Below, piece by piece: positions 25,558-34,573 of a stretch of 37,179 nt of DNA (positions are counted from its first letter, which is position 1; each line of letters opens with the position of its first letter). The position numbers and the translations under genes were made by a program. This stretch comes from Sinorhizobium meliloti 4H41 (GTDB taxonomy: Bacteria > Pseudomonadota > Alphaproteobacteria > Rhizobiales > Rhizobiaceae). The stretch lies in assembly GCF_000375585.1 (NCBI RefSeq), contig NZ_AQWP01000024.1:1-37179 (forward strand), in the 5' to 3' direction. The notes beneath the pieces are model-generated. The model searched no databases, was not told the DNA's origin, and saw nothing but the letters and a program-made list of their open reading frames with translations.

Positions 25558-26340
25558 ATGAGCTTGGAAAAGTGGTTTGGACTTAACGGCAAGCGAGCAG
25601 TTGTTACCGGCGGGAGCCGCGGCCTTGGTCGGGCAATGGCCATGGCATTGGCAGAGGCTGGCGCTGATATCGTTATCACTGGCCGCACACAAGACAGTCT
25701 GGACATGGCAGCGACTGAGATCGGTGCGCTTGGGAGAAAGGTGTGGACGTTCAAGGCCGACATGGCGGCACCGTCGGAGTGCGAAGCGACGCTCGAGAGC
25801 ATAGTGAACGAAGTCGGCGCACCGGATATCCTGATCAATAATCTCGGCAACCGGGAGGTCAATGTCTCAATTGAATCTGAGTCGCTCGAGACCTGGCGGA
25901 GGATGATCGATCTCAACCTCACCACCTGCTTCTTGGGGACGAAGATCGCCGGCGCGGCAATGCTCGCGGCCAAGAAAAGAGGCCGCATTATCAACATTGC
26001 CTCGATCAGCGCCTTGATCGCCAATCGTGGGATCGGCGGCCGCGACTACGAGACGGGGAAAGCCGCGGTTCTGCACTTCACCCGGTGCGCCGGTGCAGAC
26101 TGGGCGCCTCACGGCATCACCGTCAATGCGATCTGCCCGGGATTGTTCATGACGGATATCAACAGGGAATGGAATGAGAAGAATCCCGAGGTGATCGAGG
26201 CGTTTCTCGAGAATGTTCCAATGGGCCGGGCCGGCATTCCTCATGAGATCGGGCCTCTTGCAGTGTTCCTTGCGAGCGATGCATCGGCCTACGTCACCGG
26301 TGCATCCTATGTGATCGATGGGGGCTATACGCTTTGGTAG
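25558..26340 (+). CDS. Short-chain dehydrogenase/reductase
   Basis: NAD(P)-dependent oxidoreductase of 260 residues. The cofactor motif TGGSRGLG is at 18-25, the NNAG motif is altered to NNLG, a serine lies in NIASISAL, and the catalytic Tyr-x-x-x-Lys is YETGK. The C-terminal A-S-Y-V-I-D-G-G-Y-T is complete. It resembles gluconate 5-dehydrogenase-type SDRs. It is in tandem with the Gfo/Idh/MocA gene, so the pair probably performs two oxidation or epimerisation steps on the same polyol. A GGGAGCGAT precedes the ATG, and a terminator follows the stop. Confidence 0.93.
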   Translation: MSLEKWFGLNGKRAVVTGGSRGLGRAMAMALAEAGADIVITGRTQDSLDMAATEIGALGRKVWTFKADMAAPSECEATLESIVNEVGAPDILINNLGNREVNVSIESESLETWRRMIDLNLTTCFLGTKIAGAAMLAAKKRGRIINIASISALIANRGIGGRDYETGKAAVLHFTRCAGADWAPHGITVNAICPGLFMTDINREWNEKNPEVIEAFLENVPMGRAGIPHEIGPLAVFLASDASAYVTGASYVIDGGYTLW

Positions 26341-26367
26341 CATAGGTGCGGCCTGACGCTGAGCATG

Positions 26368-26406
26368 GCGATGGGGTAGCGTCAGCGAAACCCCATCGCT
26401 CTTTTT
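26368..26406 (+). terminator. Rho-independent terminator after the SDR, with a competing hairpin
   Basis: GCGATGGGGT (26368-26377) pairs perfectly with ACCCCATCGC (26390-26399), followed by TCTTTTT. The loop contains AGCGTCAG (26378-26385), which is exactly complementary to CTGACGCT at 26353-26360. The two stems cannot form together in simple form. It separates the Gfo/SDR pair from the amino-sugar genes. Confidence 0.8.
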
Positions 26407-26489
26407 CCAGGAATGCCGTGCATCAATTGGATGCTGCGAGTTCGGCCGCCGCGCCGGCGGTGATCGGCGCCTGACGACCGAGGTCCCCC

Positions 26490-27374
26490 ATGAGCGTTTA
26501 TCTAATTGGTATAGATGGCGGCGGAACAAGTTGCCGGGCAGTGGTCGCAGCCCAGGATGGGCGCGTTCTCGGCCACGGAAAATCCGGTGCCGCCAACATT
26601 CATACCGATCCGGAAAACGCGCTGCAAAATATCGAAGGTGCGGCGCGCGCCGCGTTCGAAGCCGCGGGGCTTGATCCTGCGGCCATAGGGACGTCCTGTG
26701 CTGTGGTCGGGGTTGCAGGTCAAAATGGTGGGGATGTCGTTCATTACGTGAAGCAGCGGCTCCCGTTTGCTGCCGCAGACATCGAATCCGACGGTCTGAT
26801 CGCACTGCAGGGCGCGCTTGGTGACAGCGACGGCGCCGTCGCGATCCTGGGGACTGGTACGATATACATCGCTCGCCGGGGCGAGCAGGTGAGCTATATC
26901 GGCGGCTGGGGTTTCGTTATCGGAGACCATGGTAGTGGCGCACGCATTGGGCATGCACTCCTGCAGGAGAGCCTTCTGGCTTACGATGGCATCCACGAGG
27001 CGTCAGAGGTCACGGATTCAGTCCTATCAGAGTTCAAAAATGACCCCCGAAATGTCGTGAACTTTGCGCGGCTCGCAAAACCTGGCGAGTTCGGTCGCTA
27101 TGCGCCCCGGGTTTTCGATTTCGCCGCACGCGGAGATCCCGTTGCAACGCGCCTTTTGAAGTCATCAGCGTCCATGGTGGACGAGGCGCTCGATGCGCTG
27201 GTGGCAAGAAAGACGGGTACAATTTGCTTGCTTGGCGGTTTGGCATCGCTCTACCGGCCCTGGCTTGCGGAGCGACACCAGCCGCTGCTGGTCGAGCCAA
27301 AAGCCGACGCCCTCACCGGTGCCCTCATGCTGGCGTCCCGGCGCTTCGGCGGTCAACCGAAGGGCCCGGCATGA
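26490..27374 (+). CDS. BadF/BadG-type sugar kinase, probable N-acetylglucosamine kinase
   Basis: ATPase/kinase of the BadF/BadG/BcrA family, 294 residues, in which N-acetylglucosamine kinases are common. The phosphate-1 loop is GIDGGGTSCRAVV at the N-terminus, the adenosine or phosphate-2 region is GTGTIYIARRG, and GGWGFVIGDHGSGARIG is the family block near residue 140. GAGG lies six bases before the ATG. It starts the amino-sugar gene set and overlaps the GntR gene by ATGA. With the SIS deaminase and NagA downstream, it would make GlcNAc-6-phosphate from imported GlcNAc. Confidence 0.88.
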   Translation: MSVYLIGIDGGGTSCRAVVAAQDGRVLGHGKSGAANIHTDPENALQNIEGAARAAFEAAGLDPAAIGTSCAVVGVAGQNGGDVVHYVKQRLPFAAADIESDGLIALQGALGDSDGAVAILGTGTIYIARRGEQVSYIGGWGFVIGDHGSGARIGHALLQESLLAYDGIHEASEVTDSVLSEFKNDPRNVVNFARLAKPGEFGRYAPRVFDFAARGDPVATRLLKSSASMVDEALDALVARKTGTICLLGGLASLYRPWLAERHQPLLVEPKADALTGALMLASRRFGGQPKGPA

Positions 27375-28135
27375 ATCACCCCTACGCCAACATCCTGCCA
27401 GCAAATGGGTTCCGTTCAAGAGGCACAGGGCCGCTTTATCTCAGACTTCGGCAGTCGCTTGAAGAGGCGATCCTGTCCGGCAAACTCAATCCCGGCGACG
27501 CGCTTTGTCCCGAACGCCATCTCGCGATTTATTCTGGGTTGAGCCGGGTCACGGTTCGTAAAGCCGTCGAACGTCTTGTGAACGAGGGTCTGCTGGTGCG
27601 ACGCCGCGGCGCGGGCACGTTCGTGGGACGGTTCCCTTCAACCGCAGGAGATTTGCTGCGCCGATCGGCGCAGTTGGTTGATGCCTCGCCATCGCAGGGC
27701 GCCCATTCGAGACTGCGTTGGCTGGAGCGCGGGCTGTTTCAGCCCACCTCCGAAGAGATCATCACGCTTGGATTATCCACGCATTCCAAAGTGGCGCGTT
27801 TCACCTGTCTTCACCTTTTGAGCGATCTGCCGCACGCGGTGGAGCGGAGTTGCCTCTCCGCAGAACTTATTTCCGATCCCTTGCGGGTTACCACTCCGAT
27901 CCACGCCTGGCTTAGAAGAACAGATGCAAAGCCGGTCCGAGCACTACAGCGGTTGACCGTCAGCAGCGCCAGCGATTCGGAGGCGTCATGGCTGGGCCTC
28001 ACCGCCGGGGTAATTGGCCTCGCGGTCGAGCGCATCTCCTATCTCGCATCGGGCCGAGCGATTGAGTTTACGCGCACTCTGTTTCGCGGCGACAGCGAGG
28101 GCTTTGTCTCCGAATTCGAATTCTCAGAAAGCTGA
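27371..28135 (+). CDS. GntR/UTRA-family transcriptional regulator
   Basis: HutC-group GntR regulator, 254 residues from the ATG that overlaps the kinase stop (ATGA). The longer frame from 27224 lies inside the kinase gene and is discarded. The winged helix spans ~20-86: PLYLRLRQSLEEAILSGKL, then LSRVTVRKAVERLVNEGLL and RRRGAGTFVG. The UTRA ligand domain follows, ending in V-E-R-I-S-Y-L-A-S-G-R and F-T-R-T-L-F-R-G-D. Such regulators of nag operons (NagR/NagQ type) sense amino-sugar phosphates, and the location points the same way. Confidence 0.9.
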   Translation: MNHPYANILPANGFRSRGTGPLYLRLRQSLEEAILSGKLNPGDALCPERHLAIYSGLSRVTVRKAVERLVNEGLLVRRRGAGTFVGRFPSTAGDLLRRSAQLVDASPSQGAHSRLRWLERGLFQPTSEEIITLGLSTHSKVARFTCLHLLSDLPHAVERSCLSAELISDPLRVTTPIHAWLRRTDAKPVRALQRLTVSSASDSEASWLGLTAGVIGLAVERISYLASGRAIEFTRTLFRGDSEGFVSEFEFSES

Positions 28136-28162
28136 GCAGATAGTCGAACAAAAGGATCTTTC

Positions 28163-29197
28163 ATGCAGTCCACCGTCCAGACAAACATGCGCCGGGAAAT
28201 TGACGAAATTCCAGAGGCAGCCGCTCGACTGCTCGATTGTTCGGCGAGCGAATTCGTTGCGGCGGGAGCGGCTCTGCGGTCGAAAGATCCGGCTTTCCTT
28301 GTCACGATTGCACGCGGCTCGTCAGACCATGCAGCTCTCTTCCTGAAATATGCCATTGAACTGACAGCTGGCATCCCGGTTGCCTCGCTCGGGCCTTCGC
28401 TTGCGTCGATCTACGGCGCGAGGCTGAAACTCGGTGGCGGCGCTGCGCTCGCAATTTCGCAGTCGGGCAAGAGCCCGGACATTGTGGCGATGGCCCAGTC
28501 CGCGACCCGCGCCGGCGCCACGTCGATTGCTCTGACAAATACGCTCCCGTCACCGATTGCCGAAGCTTGCAACCATCCACTGAACATTTTCGCTGGACCG
28601 GAAAACGCTGTGGCGGCAACGAAGTCCTACGTGAATTCCATCGTCGCAGGTCTTGCTGTTCTCGGCGAGTGGACGGGGGATGAGGAATTAAAGCGCGCGG
28701 TAGCTGATCTGCCCAAACGATTTGCTGAAGCAGCCAAACTCGACTGGCTGGCGTTCGTCGCCGACGTGGTCGAGGCGGAGTCGCTTTATGTGCTGGGCCG
28801 CGGCCCGAGTCTCGCAATCGCGAACGAAGCAGCCCTGAAGTTCAAGGAGACGACAGGCATCCATGCAGAAGCGTATTCCGCCGCAGAAGTGCTGCACGGA
28901 CCCGTCGCGATCGTGGGCCCTCGCTTCCCTGTGCTCGCTCTGGCCGCCCGGGACTTAAGCGAGGACTCTGTTGTCGAAGTCGCCGATTGCTTGAAAGGCA
29001 AAGGGGCCGTCGTGCAGGTCACGTCAAACAAGGCCACAAAAGCAAAGCGGTTGCCCTTCGTCGAAACCGGCCACCCACTAACCGACTCGCTGGCACTTGT
29101 CCTTCCCTTCTACGGGCTGGCGGAGGCCTTATCGCGTACGCGGGGCCTCAATCCCGATGCCCCTGCACATCTGAGCAAGGTCACTGAAACGATCTGA
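28163..29197 (+). CDS. SIS-domain glucosamine-6-phosphate deaminase (NagB-II type)
   Basis: Two-SIS-domain sugar-phosphate isomerase/deaminase of 344 residues, related to the isomerase half of GlmS but without the glutaminase domain. SIS domain 1 shows ARGSSDHAALFLKYAIE and ISQSGKSPDIV; domain 2 shows LGRGPSLAIANEAALKFKET and the E-V-L-H-G-P block. GlmS-type enzymes lacking glutaminase act as deaminases converting GlcN-6-phosphate to fructose-6-phosphate plus ammonia. The nagK-gntR-nagB-II-nagA order supports that role. The start lies 27 bases after the regulator's stop. Confidence 0.9.
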   Translation: MQSTVQTNMRREIDEIPEAAARLLDCSASEFVAAGAALRSKDPAFLVTIARGSSDHAALFLKYAIELTAGIPVASLGPSLASIYGARLKLGGGAALAISQSGKSPDIVAMAQSATRAGATSIALTNTLPSPIAEACNHPLNIFAGPENAVAATKSYVNSIVAGLAVLGEWTGDEELKRAVADLPKRFAEAAKLDWLAFVADVVEAESLYVLGRGPSLAIANEAALKFKETTGIHAEAYSAAEVLHGPVAIVGPRFPVLALAARDLSEDSVVEVADCLKGKGAVVQVTSNKATKAKRLPFVETGHPLTDSLALVLPFYGLAEALSRTRGLNPDAPAHLSKVTETI

Positions 29198-29246
29198 TCG
29201 CCCGACTGCAGCGCCGGCACCACGACGACAAGGAAAGCTTTTCCAC

Positions 29247-29750
29247 ATGACGGCACATACTGTGATCAAGACTCTTAGGTCCTGCCCGGAAATGATCTCT
29301 GTTTGCACAAGCTGGACGTTCGGACAGTGGGATTGCCAGTCAGGCAGTACCTTCGAAGAAACCAATCGACTCTTCCGCGAAGCAGCGGAAGGAGGCTCGT
29401 CGCTGCCACTCACATTTGTGGCCGTCGCGGGTGGCAAGCCGGCTGGCATGATCAGCCTTTGCGAAAGTGATTTCAAGGAAAGGACGGATCTTTCACCGTG
29501 GCTGACATCTCTTTACATCCATCCCGCCCATCGAAACAAAGGCATAGCATTCTTGTTGATAAACAGGCTGGAACTTGAAGCCGAACGGCTTGGCTTCAAA
29601 CGCCTCTACCTCACCACAGAAGCCTCCCGCGGTCTTTACGAGAAGAACGGCTGGCTGGAAATCGACCGCGTGCAGACTCCATACGGGGAGGCTGCTCTTA
29701 TGGCGAAAGATGTCGGGGAGACAAATTACCCAAGACTTCAGGATGAGTAG
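29247..29750 (+). CDS. GNAT-family N-acetyltransferase in the amino-sugar operon
   Basis: Acetyltransferase of 167 residues. Motif A is LTSLYIHPAHRNKGIAFLLINR (strand 4, CoA loop and helix), and the C-terminal LYEKNGWLEIDR is typical of GNAT. AAGGAA lies upstream of the ATG. Its place between the GlcN6P deaminase and NagA genes suggests an acetyl acceptor linked to amino sugars, perhaps acting as a recycling or detoxifying step. This is inferred from position only. Confidence 0.88.
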   Translation: MTAHTVIKTLRSCPEMISVCTSWTFGQWDCQSGSTFEETNRLFREAAEGGSSLPLTFVAVAGGKPAGMISLCESDFKERTDLSPWLTSLYIHPAHRNKGIAFLLINRLELEAERLGFKRLYLTTEASRGLYEKNGWLEIDRVQTPYGEAALMAKDVGETNYPRLQDE

Positions 29751-29876
29751 CTCCCGAACATGGGACGAAATCAGTTCTCCACAACTGAGCAACCCGGAGC
29801 GTAGCGCTGTTGGCAGATTGCGCTGTGTTCGCCCCGCCCTGGCACAAGACAGGACTATAACGGAGGGGATATCCCC

Positions 29877-31046
29877 ATGACCGCGAAATTGAAGATCAGT
29901 GGTGCCCGTATCTTTGACGGGAACAGCTTTCACGACGACGCTGTACTCCTCATCGAGGCGGGCCAGGTAAAGGGCATTGCGCCGAAAAGCGCTGAGCACG
30001 ACGGAGCAGCGACAATCGATGCAAGCGGCCTGTTACTCGTTCCAGGGTTCGTCGACCTTCAGGTTAATGGTGGCGGTGGCGTCCTTTTCAACGAGCAGCC
30101 CACAGTTGAAGGCATTCGCCAGATTTGTGCGGCACATGCACGTTTCGGCACGACGGCTCTCCTGCCTACACTGGTGACCGATGCACGGGATGTTACGTCT
30201 GCAGCCATAGCCGCGGGCGCTGCCGCAAAGGTCGCGGAGGTGCCCGGCTTCCTCGGGCTGCATCTCGAGGGCCCGCACCTCTCCGTCGCTCGCAAGGGGG
30301 CTCATGATCCATCTCTGATACGCGCCATGGACGACGATGACCTCAAGGAGTTGCTTGCCTGTATGAGGGCGATTGGCTGCCTCATGGTGACACTCGCACC
30401 AGAGAATGTAACCAAGGCGCAGGTTAAGGCCCTTGCCGATACAGGTGTCATCGTCAGCCTCGGCCACTCCGATGCCAGTTTCGAAACGGCGTGCGCCTAC
30501 GCCCAGGCAGGCGTGCGCACGGTCACCCATCTCTTCAATGCCATGAGCGGTCTTGGCCATCGTGAACCAGGCGTCGTCGGCGCAGCTCTGGCGAGCGGCC
30601 CGCTGCACGTGAGCATAATTGCAGACGGCTTCCATGTCGATCCGGCCGTTATGGGGATCGCCATACGTGGCAAGCAAGGTCCTGGGCGGATCTTTTTGGT
30701 CACAGATGCGATGTCGACGATTGGGACGGATTTGACGGACATCTGTCTGAACGGCCGTGAGATCAGACGCAAAGACGGACGGCTGACACTCGCCAATGGC
30801 ACGCTCGCCGGCGCTGATATTGACATGCTGTCTTCCTTTCGTTTTGCGCACGAAACCCTCGGCCTGTCGATGGAGGAAGCATTGCGCATGGCTTCCGCCT
30901 ATCCAGCCGATGCGATGGGACTTTCCTCGCGCAAAGGCCGATTGTTGCCTGGCACGGACGCAGATTTCCTGCTGCTGACGCCGGAGCTGCATTTGCAATC
31001 CACGTGGATCGCCGGGCGAGAGATTTTTCAGGCTGGAGAGAATTGA
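29877..31046 (+). CDS. nagA: N-acetylglucosamine-6-phosphate deacetylase
   Basis: Amidohydrolase that removes acetate from GlcNAc-6-phosphate to give GlcN-6-phosphate, the substrate of the SIS deaminase two genes upstream. The 389 residues show the family landmarks in order: FVDLQVNGGGGV near residue 58, the metal-binding HLEGPHLS, LGHSDA, THLFNAMSG, IADGFHV and the catalytic aspartate in VTDAMSTIG. GGAGGGG lies eight bases before the ATG. It ends the amino-sugar set. The length is normal. Confidence 0.95.
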   Translation: MTAKLKISGARIFDGNSFHDDAVLLIEAGQVKGIAPKSAEHDGAATIDASGLLLVPGFVDLQVNGGGGVLFNEQPTVEGIRQICAAHARFGTTALLPTLVTDARDVTSAAIAAGAAAKVAEVPGFLGLHLEGPHLSVARKGAHDPSLIRAMDDDDLKELLACMRAIGCLMVTLAPENVTKAQVKALADTGVIVSLGHSDASFETACAYAQAGVRTVTHLFNAMSGLGHREPGVVGAALASGPLHVSIIADGFHVDPAVMGIAIRGKQGPGRIFLVTDAMSTIGTDLTDICLNGREIRRKDGRLTLANGTLAGADIDMLSSFRFAHETLGLSMEEALRMASAYPADAMGLSSRKGRLLPGTDADFLLLTPELHLQSTWIAGREIFQAGEN

Positions 31047-31243
31047 TCTGGTCCCGGACGACTGCATCGTCAAAATCGTGAGCAATGGCATTCGGATATT
31101 GCGTGTGAATTGCGGTGTGCCGGAGGCCAACGACAGGGAAAAGCGGTACGGGATCAGTCACGGAGTCGGCCTCGAGATGCTTTGGCGAGAGAGTTAATAC
31201 AATTCCTTGTTGAGACCGCGCATCGCCTCGGAGAGCTCGTGAA

Positions 31244-31259
31244 TGGTCAAGGTTGACCA
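31244..31259. promoter_or_regulatory. Palindrome before scoA
   Basis: TGGTCAA-GG-TTGACCA is a perfect 7-bp inverted repeat with a 2-base centre. It ends 5 bases before the GGAGG (31264-31268) of scoA. It could be an operator or a short hairpin near the ribosome site. The binder is unknown. Confidence 0.45.
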
Positions 31260-31275
31260 CATTGGAGGATATCAC

Positions 31276-31974
31276 GTGTATAAAATCTGTGCCGACGCAA
31301 CGTCAGCGCTTGAAGATTTGCTGTTCGATGGGATGTTCATTGCTGCAGGTGGGTTTGGCCTTTGCGGCATTCCGGAGCTTTTGATCAGCGCTATCCGGGG
31401 GGCCGGCACGAAGGACCTGACCATCGCATCGAACAATTGTGGCGTCGACGATTTCGGCCTCGGCGTGCTGCTGAAGACCAAGCAGATCAAGAAGATGATC
31501 TCGTCCTATGTCGGCGAGAACGCCGAGTTCATGCGCCAGTACCTGAGTGGCGAACTGGAGCTCGAGTTCAATCCGCAAGGAACGCTTGCCGAACGCATGC
31601 GCGCCGGCGGCGCCGGCATTGCCGGATTTTATACCAAGACGGGCGTTGGCACCGTGGTCGCCGAGGGCAAGGAGACGAAGACCTTTAACGGCGAGACCTA
31701 CGTTCTCGAGACCGGCATCGTAGTCGATCTCTCAATCGTCAAGGCCTGGAAGGCGGATGCATCAGGCAACCTCGTCTTCCGCAAGACGGCCCGCAACTTC
31801 AATCCGCCGGCCGCCACCTGCGGCAAGATCTGCGTCGCCGAAGTCGAAGAGATTGTGCCCGTCGGCGGCCTCGATCCCGACCATATCCACGTGCCGGGGA
31901 TCTACGTGCATCGCCTGATCCAGGGGCAGCACGAGAAACGTATCGAACAGCGCACCACGCGCGCGGCAGCTTAA
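31276..31974 (+). CDS. scoA: Succinyl-CoA:3-ketoacid CoA-transferase subunit A
   Basis: Alpha subunit of a class I CoA-transferase that activates acetoacetate with succinyl-CoA. I place the start at the GTG (31276), in frame and seven bases after GGAGG, giving 232 residues; an ATG at 31243 lies before that ribosome site, inside the palindrome region. The CoA-binding glycine motif [16 protein letters not shown] is at the N-terminus, followed by [16 protein letters not shown] and the conserved [11 protein letters not shown] end. scoB follows after 19 bases and bdhA lies downstream, so the set would convert 3-hydroxybutyrate to acetoacetyl-CoA. PcaI-type 3-oxoadipate transferase is less likely here. 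Confidence 0.93.
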   Translation: MYKICADATSALEDLLFDGMFIAAGGFGLCGIPELLISAIRGAGTKDLTIASNNCGVDDFGLGVLLKTKQIKKMISSYVGENAEFMRQYLSGELELEFNPQGTLAERMRAGGAGIAGFYTKTGVGTVVAEGKETKTFNGETYVLETGIVVDLSIVKAWKADASGNLVFRKTARNFNPPAATCGKICVAEVEEIVPVGGLDPDHIHVPGIYVHRLIQGQHEKRIEQRTTRAAA

Positions 31975-31993
31975 AGGCAGGGAAGCGAACCAC

Positions 31994-32623
31994 ATGGCCT
32001 GGGACAGAAACCAGATGGCGGCGCGCGCCGCCCGCGAACTCGAAGACGGCACCTACGTCAATCTCGGCATCGGTATTCCGACGCTGGTTGCCAATTACAT
32101 TCCCGAAGGCGTTCATGTGACACTCCAGTCTGAGAACGGCCTGCTCGGCATCGGCCCGTTTCCGACTGAAGGTGAGATCGATGCCGATCTGATCAATGCC
32201 GGCAAGCAGACGGTGACGGCCCTGCCGCATTCGGCCTTCTTCGACTCGGCGCAGAGCTTCGCGATGATCCGCGGCGGCAAGATCGCCATGGCGATCCTCG
32301 GCGCCATGGAAGTGGCCGAGAACGGCGACCTCGCCAACTGGATGATCCCCGGCAAGCTCGTCAAGGGGATGGGCGGTGCGATGGATCTCGTTGCCGGCGT
32401 CAAGCGGGTGGTGGTCGTCATGGATCACACCAACAAGGCCGGCGAATCCAAGGTGCTGAAGGCCTGCACCCTGCCGTTGACCGGAAAGAGCGTCGTCGAT
32501 CGGATCATCACCAATCTTGGCGTGCTCGACGTCGTCGAGGGCGGATTGAAGCTCGTCGAGCTCGCCGACGGCGTCACTGACGGCGAGATCCGCAGCGCCA
32601 CAGAGGCGACCATCGTCAGCTGA
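31994..32623 (+). CDS. scoB: Succinyl-CoA:3-ketoacid CoA-transferase subunit B
   Basis: Beta subunit, 209 residues, carrying the catalytic glutamate that forms the enzyme-CoA thioester: E47 in [11 protein letters not shown]. The N-terminal [17 protein letters not shown] and the later [10 protein letters not shown] are standard for the family. It starts 19 bases after scoA and must form a heteromer with it. Sequence and codon use are clean, with no sign of damage. Confidence 0.94.
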   Translation: MAWDRNQMAARAARELEDGTYVNLGIGIPTLVANYIPEGVHVTLQSENGLLGIGPFPTEGEIDADLINAGKQTVTALPHSAFFDSAQSFAMIRGGKIAMAILGAMEVAENGDLANWMIPGKLVKGMGGAMDLVAGVKRVVVVMDHTNKAGESKVLKACTLPLTGKSVVDRIITNLGVLDVVEGGLKLVELADGVTDGEIRSATEATIVS

Positions 32624-32771
32624 TCCAGATCGTTGCCCACGGGCTCGAAGGCAAAGATCCCAGGACCAGCGCAGACAGCATCATGAGCCCCAAGCGCCGC
32701 GCGCCGGCCAACCTTAAGAGGGCTATCGGCCAGCTGTCGAGCTGCCTGAAAACTTGATTTGGAGACGCACG

Positions 32772-33269
32772 ATGGCCACCGCTGAGTTCTACCTCTGCGA
32801 CGTCGCGATAGATCGATCCTTCAGCGGACGAGACGCCCGCATGGAGCGTGAACAGGCGCAAGCGGTTCATGACCTCCTGGAAAGCAACACTTTCATTCCG
32901 GTCGGCCATGGCGGAGGGCCTTATCGTCTCAAGATCGCAACAGTGGACGGGCGCTTGATTCTCCATATTTCTGAGCATCAGGGGACGCATGTCGTAAGTC
33001 ACCATCTCTCGCTCGCCCCTTTCCGCCGGTTATTCAAGGATTACGCACGCGTCTGTGAGACCTACCACGATACAGTCCGCCGGTTCGGAACTGAACGGCT
33101 GGAAGCAATCGATATGGGTCGGCGGGCGATTCACAACGAGGCTGCGGAACTGCTGCGAGAGCGTCTCGCAGCGAAGATAGGCCTCGACACCGATACAGCG
33201 CGTCGGCTCTTCACGCTGATCAGTCTCCTGCAAATGGGCAAGCAACAACTTCGCGGGTTTCTCACGTGA
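32772..33269 (+). CDS. UPF0262 family protein
   Basis: Protein of 165 residues from the ATG at 32772. It matches the UPF0262 family of Rhizobiales: L-C-D-V-A-I-D at the start, [31 protein letters not shown] and T-A-R-R-L-F-T-L-I at the end. No catalytic motif is known for the family. It lies between scoB and bdhA. Most rhizobia have a chromosomal homologue, so this is probably a replicon-borne paralogue. Confidence 0.88.
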   Translation: MATAEFYLCDVAIDRSFSGRDARMEREQAQAVHDLLESNTFIPVGHGGGPYRLKIATVDGRLILHISEHQGTHVVSHHLSLAPFRRLFKDYARVCETYHDTVRRFGTERLEAIDMGRRAIHNEAAELLRERLAAKIGLDTDTARRLFTLISLLQMGKQQLRGFLT

Positions 33270-33387
33270 AGCAACCGCCGCGCAATGGTCGCATCTGGAA
33301 GAAGTCGGCTGGCGAAGGTCTCAGTTCGTCGGGCGCAATCCCGGCAGGGGTGGCGACCGATTACAAACGGGAAAAGGAAAGCGAACT

Positions 33388-34227
33388 ATGAATAAGACCG
33401 TCGTCGTCACCGGCTCCACCAGCGGTATTGGACTGGCGATCGCCACCGCCTTCGCCGCCAAGGGCGACAATGTCGTTATCAACGGCCTCGGCAAGCCGGA
33501 AGAGATCAGGGCAATTGCCGAACGGCTTGGATCGCTTTCCCAAGCACGCACGCTCTATCATCCTGCGGACATGACGAAGCCCGCCGAGATTTCCGACCTG
33601 ATCACAACAGCCAGTTCGACCTTCGGCAGCGTCGACGTCCTCGTCAACAACGCCGGCGTCCAGCATGTCGAGAAGATCGAGGACTTTCCGATTGACAAAT
33701 GGGACCAGATTATTGCCATCAACTTGTCGAGCTCGTTCCACGCGATGCGCGCAGCAATTCCGCTTATGAAAGCAAAGAAGCACGGACGGATCATCAACAT
33801 CGCTTCCGCACACGGTCTCGTGGCCTCCCCCCATAAATCCGCCTACGTCGCAGCAAAGCATGGCATCTTGGGATTGACGAAGACTGCGGCGCTGGAGCTT
33901 GCCGAATCGGGCGTGACGGTCAACGCCATCTGTCCTGGCTATGTGTTGACGCCGTTGGTCGAGAAGCAGATCCCGGATATCGCAAGGGCGCGCGGCATGA
34001 CAGAAGAGCAGGTGAAGACCGAGGTCATTCTCAAGGCGCAGCCGACGCATGAATTCGTCAAGGCCGAGGAGATCGGCGCGCTCGCCCTTTATCTCGCGCC
34101 AGATCACGGGCACTCACATTGCGATCGACGGTGGCTGGACCGCTCACTAAGGACCGTGATGCGATGCCATAAGGCAAATGCTCCGGAGATGGCCCCTGTT
34201 GAAGAAGTGCGAGTGAGCGGTTCCTGA
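33388..34227 (+). CDS. bdhA: 3-hydroxybutyrate dehydrogenase with frameshifted C-terminus
   Basis: SDR that oxidises 3-hydroxybutyrate to acetoacetate for ScoAB. The first ~235 residues are intact: TGSTSGIG (8-15), NNAGVQ, Ser in NIASAHG, the catalytic Y-V-A-A-K, then EEIGALALYLA. From about 34100 the frame reads an unrelated tail (PDHGHSHCDRRW onward) to 34227. The expected end I-T-G-T-H-I-A-I-D-G-G-W-T-A-H and a TAA at 34148-34150 are present in the next frame. A net 14-base loss would explain both the shift and the missing S-D-D-A-A-Q residues, and would restore a normal 258-residue enzyme. Activity is probably impaired. Confidence 0.88.
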   Translation: MNKTVVVTGSTSGIGLAIATAFAAKGDNVVINGLGKPEEIRAIAERLGSLSQARTLYHPADMTKPAEISDLITTASSTFGSVDVLVNNAGVQHVEKIEDFPIDKWDQIIAINLSSSFHAMRAAIPLMKAKKHGRIINIASAHGLVASPHKSAYVAAKHGILGLTKTAALELAESGVTVNAICPGYVLTPLVEKQIPDIARARGMTEEQVKTEVILKAQPTHEFVKAEEIGALALYLAPDHGHSHCDRRWLDRSLRTVMRCHKANAPEMAPVEEVRVSGS

Positions 34228-34573
34228 TTTAAGCAGGTAGCTTCTGCCTATTCTCTTACCGCTACCAGCAGCGCGAGCTCTGGAGATAACGACCAGACTC
34301 CATAAGGCGCTGCCGCAATCATAAGCACAAATTCTTTCCCGGGTTGAACACCGCACTCACCCTCCCCTCGAGTGTGCTCCGCGAGGGTTGTTGGCTCTCC
34401 CCCCAAGGAAGGCGAGCAGTCCTTCCGGGTTCGACATCGGTTTTGTTGCGATAGTCGGACGATGGGAGGTCCTCGACTGTATTGCCCCGGGAGACGCAAA
34501 CCCTCCGGCCAGGAGCCCGAGATTTGCCGACATGAGAGCGCCAATTTCGGCTTCCAATTACCTGAGAAGGGTG
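34228..34573. other. Intergenic stretch between bdhA and DMF2
   Basis: About 350 bases. A frame continuous with DMF2 opens at 34372, but the added 92 residues are Arg/Cys/Pro rich and have no counterpart in DMF1, so it is not treated as coding. No gene or terminator was recognised. Confidence 0.5.

Noticed and set aside
24753..26024. A 423-codon minus-strand frame
   Set aside because: It is antisense to the clearly real Gfo/Idh/MocA and SDR genes; high GC makes such shadow frames common.
27224..27370. Longer start for the GntR/UTRA regulator
   Set aside because: It lies inside the kinase gene in another frame; the ATGA overlap start gives the normal domain layout.
30033..31130. A 365-codon minus-strand frame
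   Set aside because: It is antisense to nagA, which has all expected motifs; no recognisable protein.
31047..31200. Plus-strand open stretch after nagA (about 50 codons ending in LEMLWRES)
   Set aside because: It has no start codon with a ribosome site and no recognisable family; it could be a remnant but cannot be supported.
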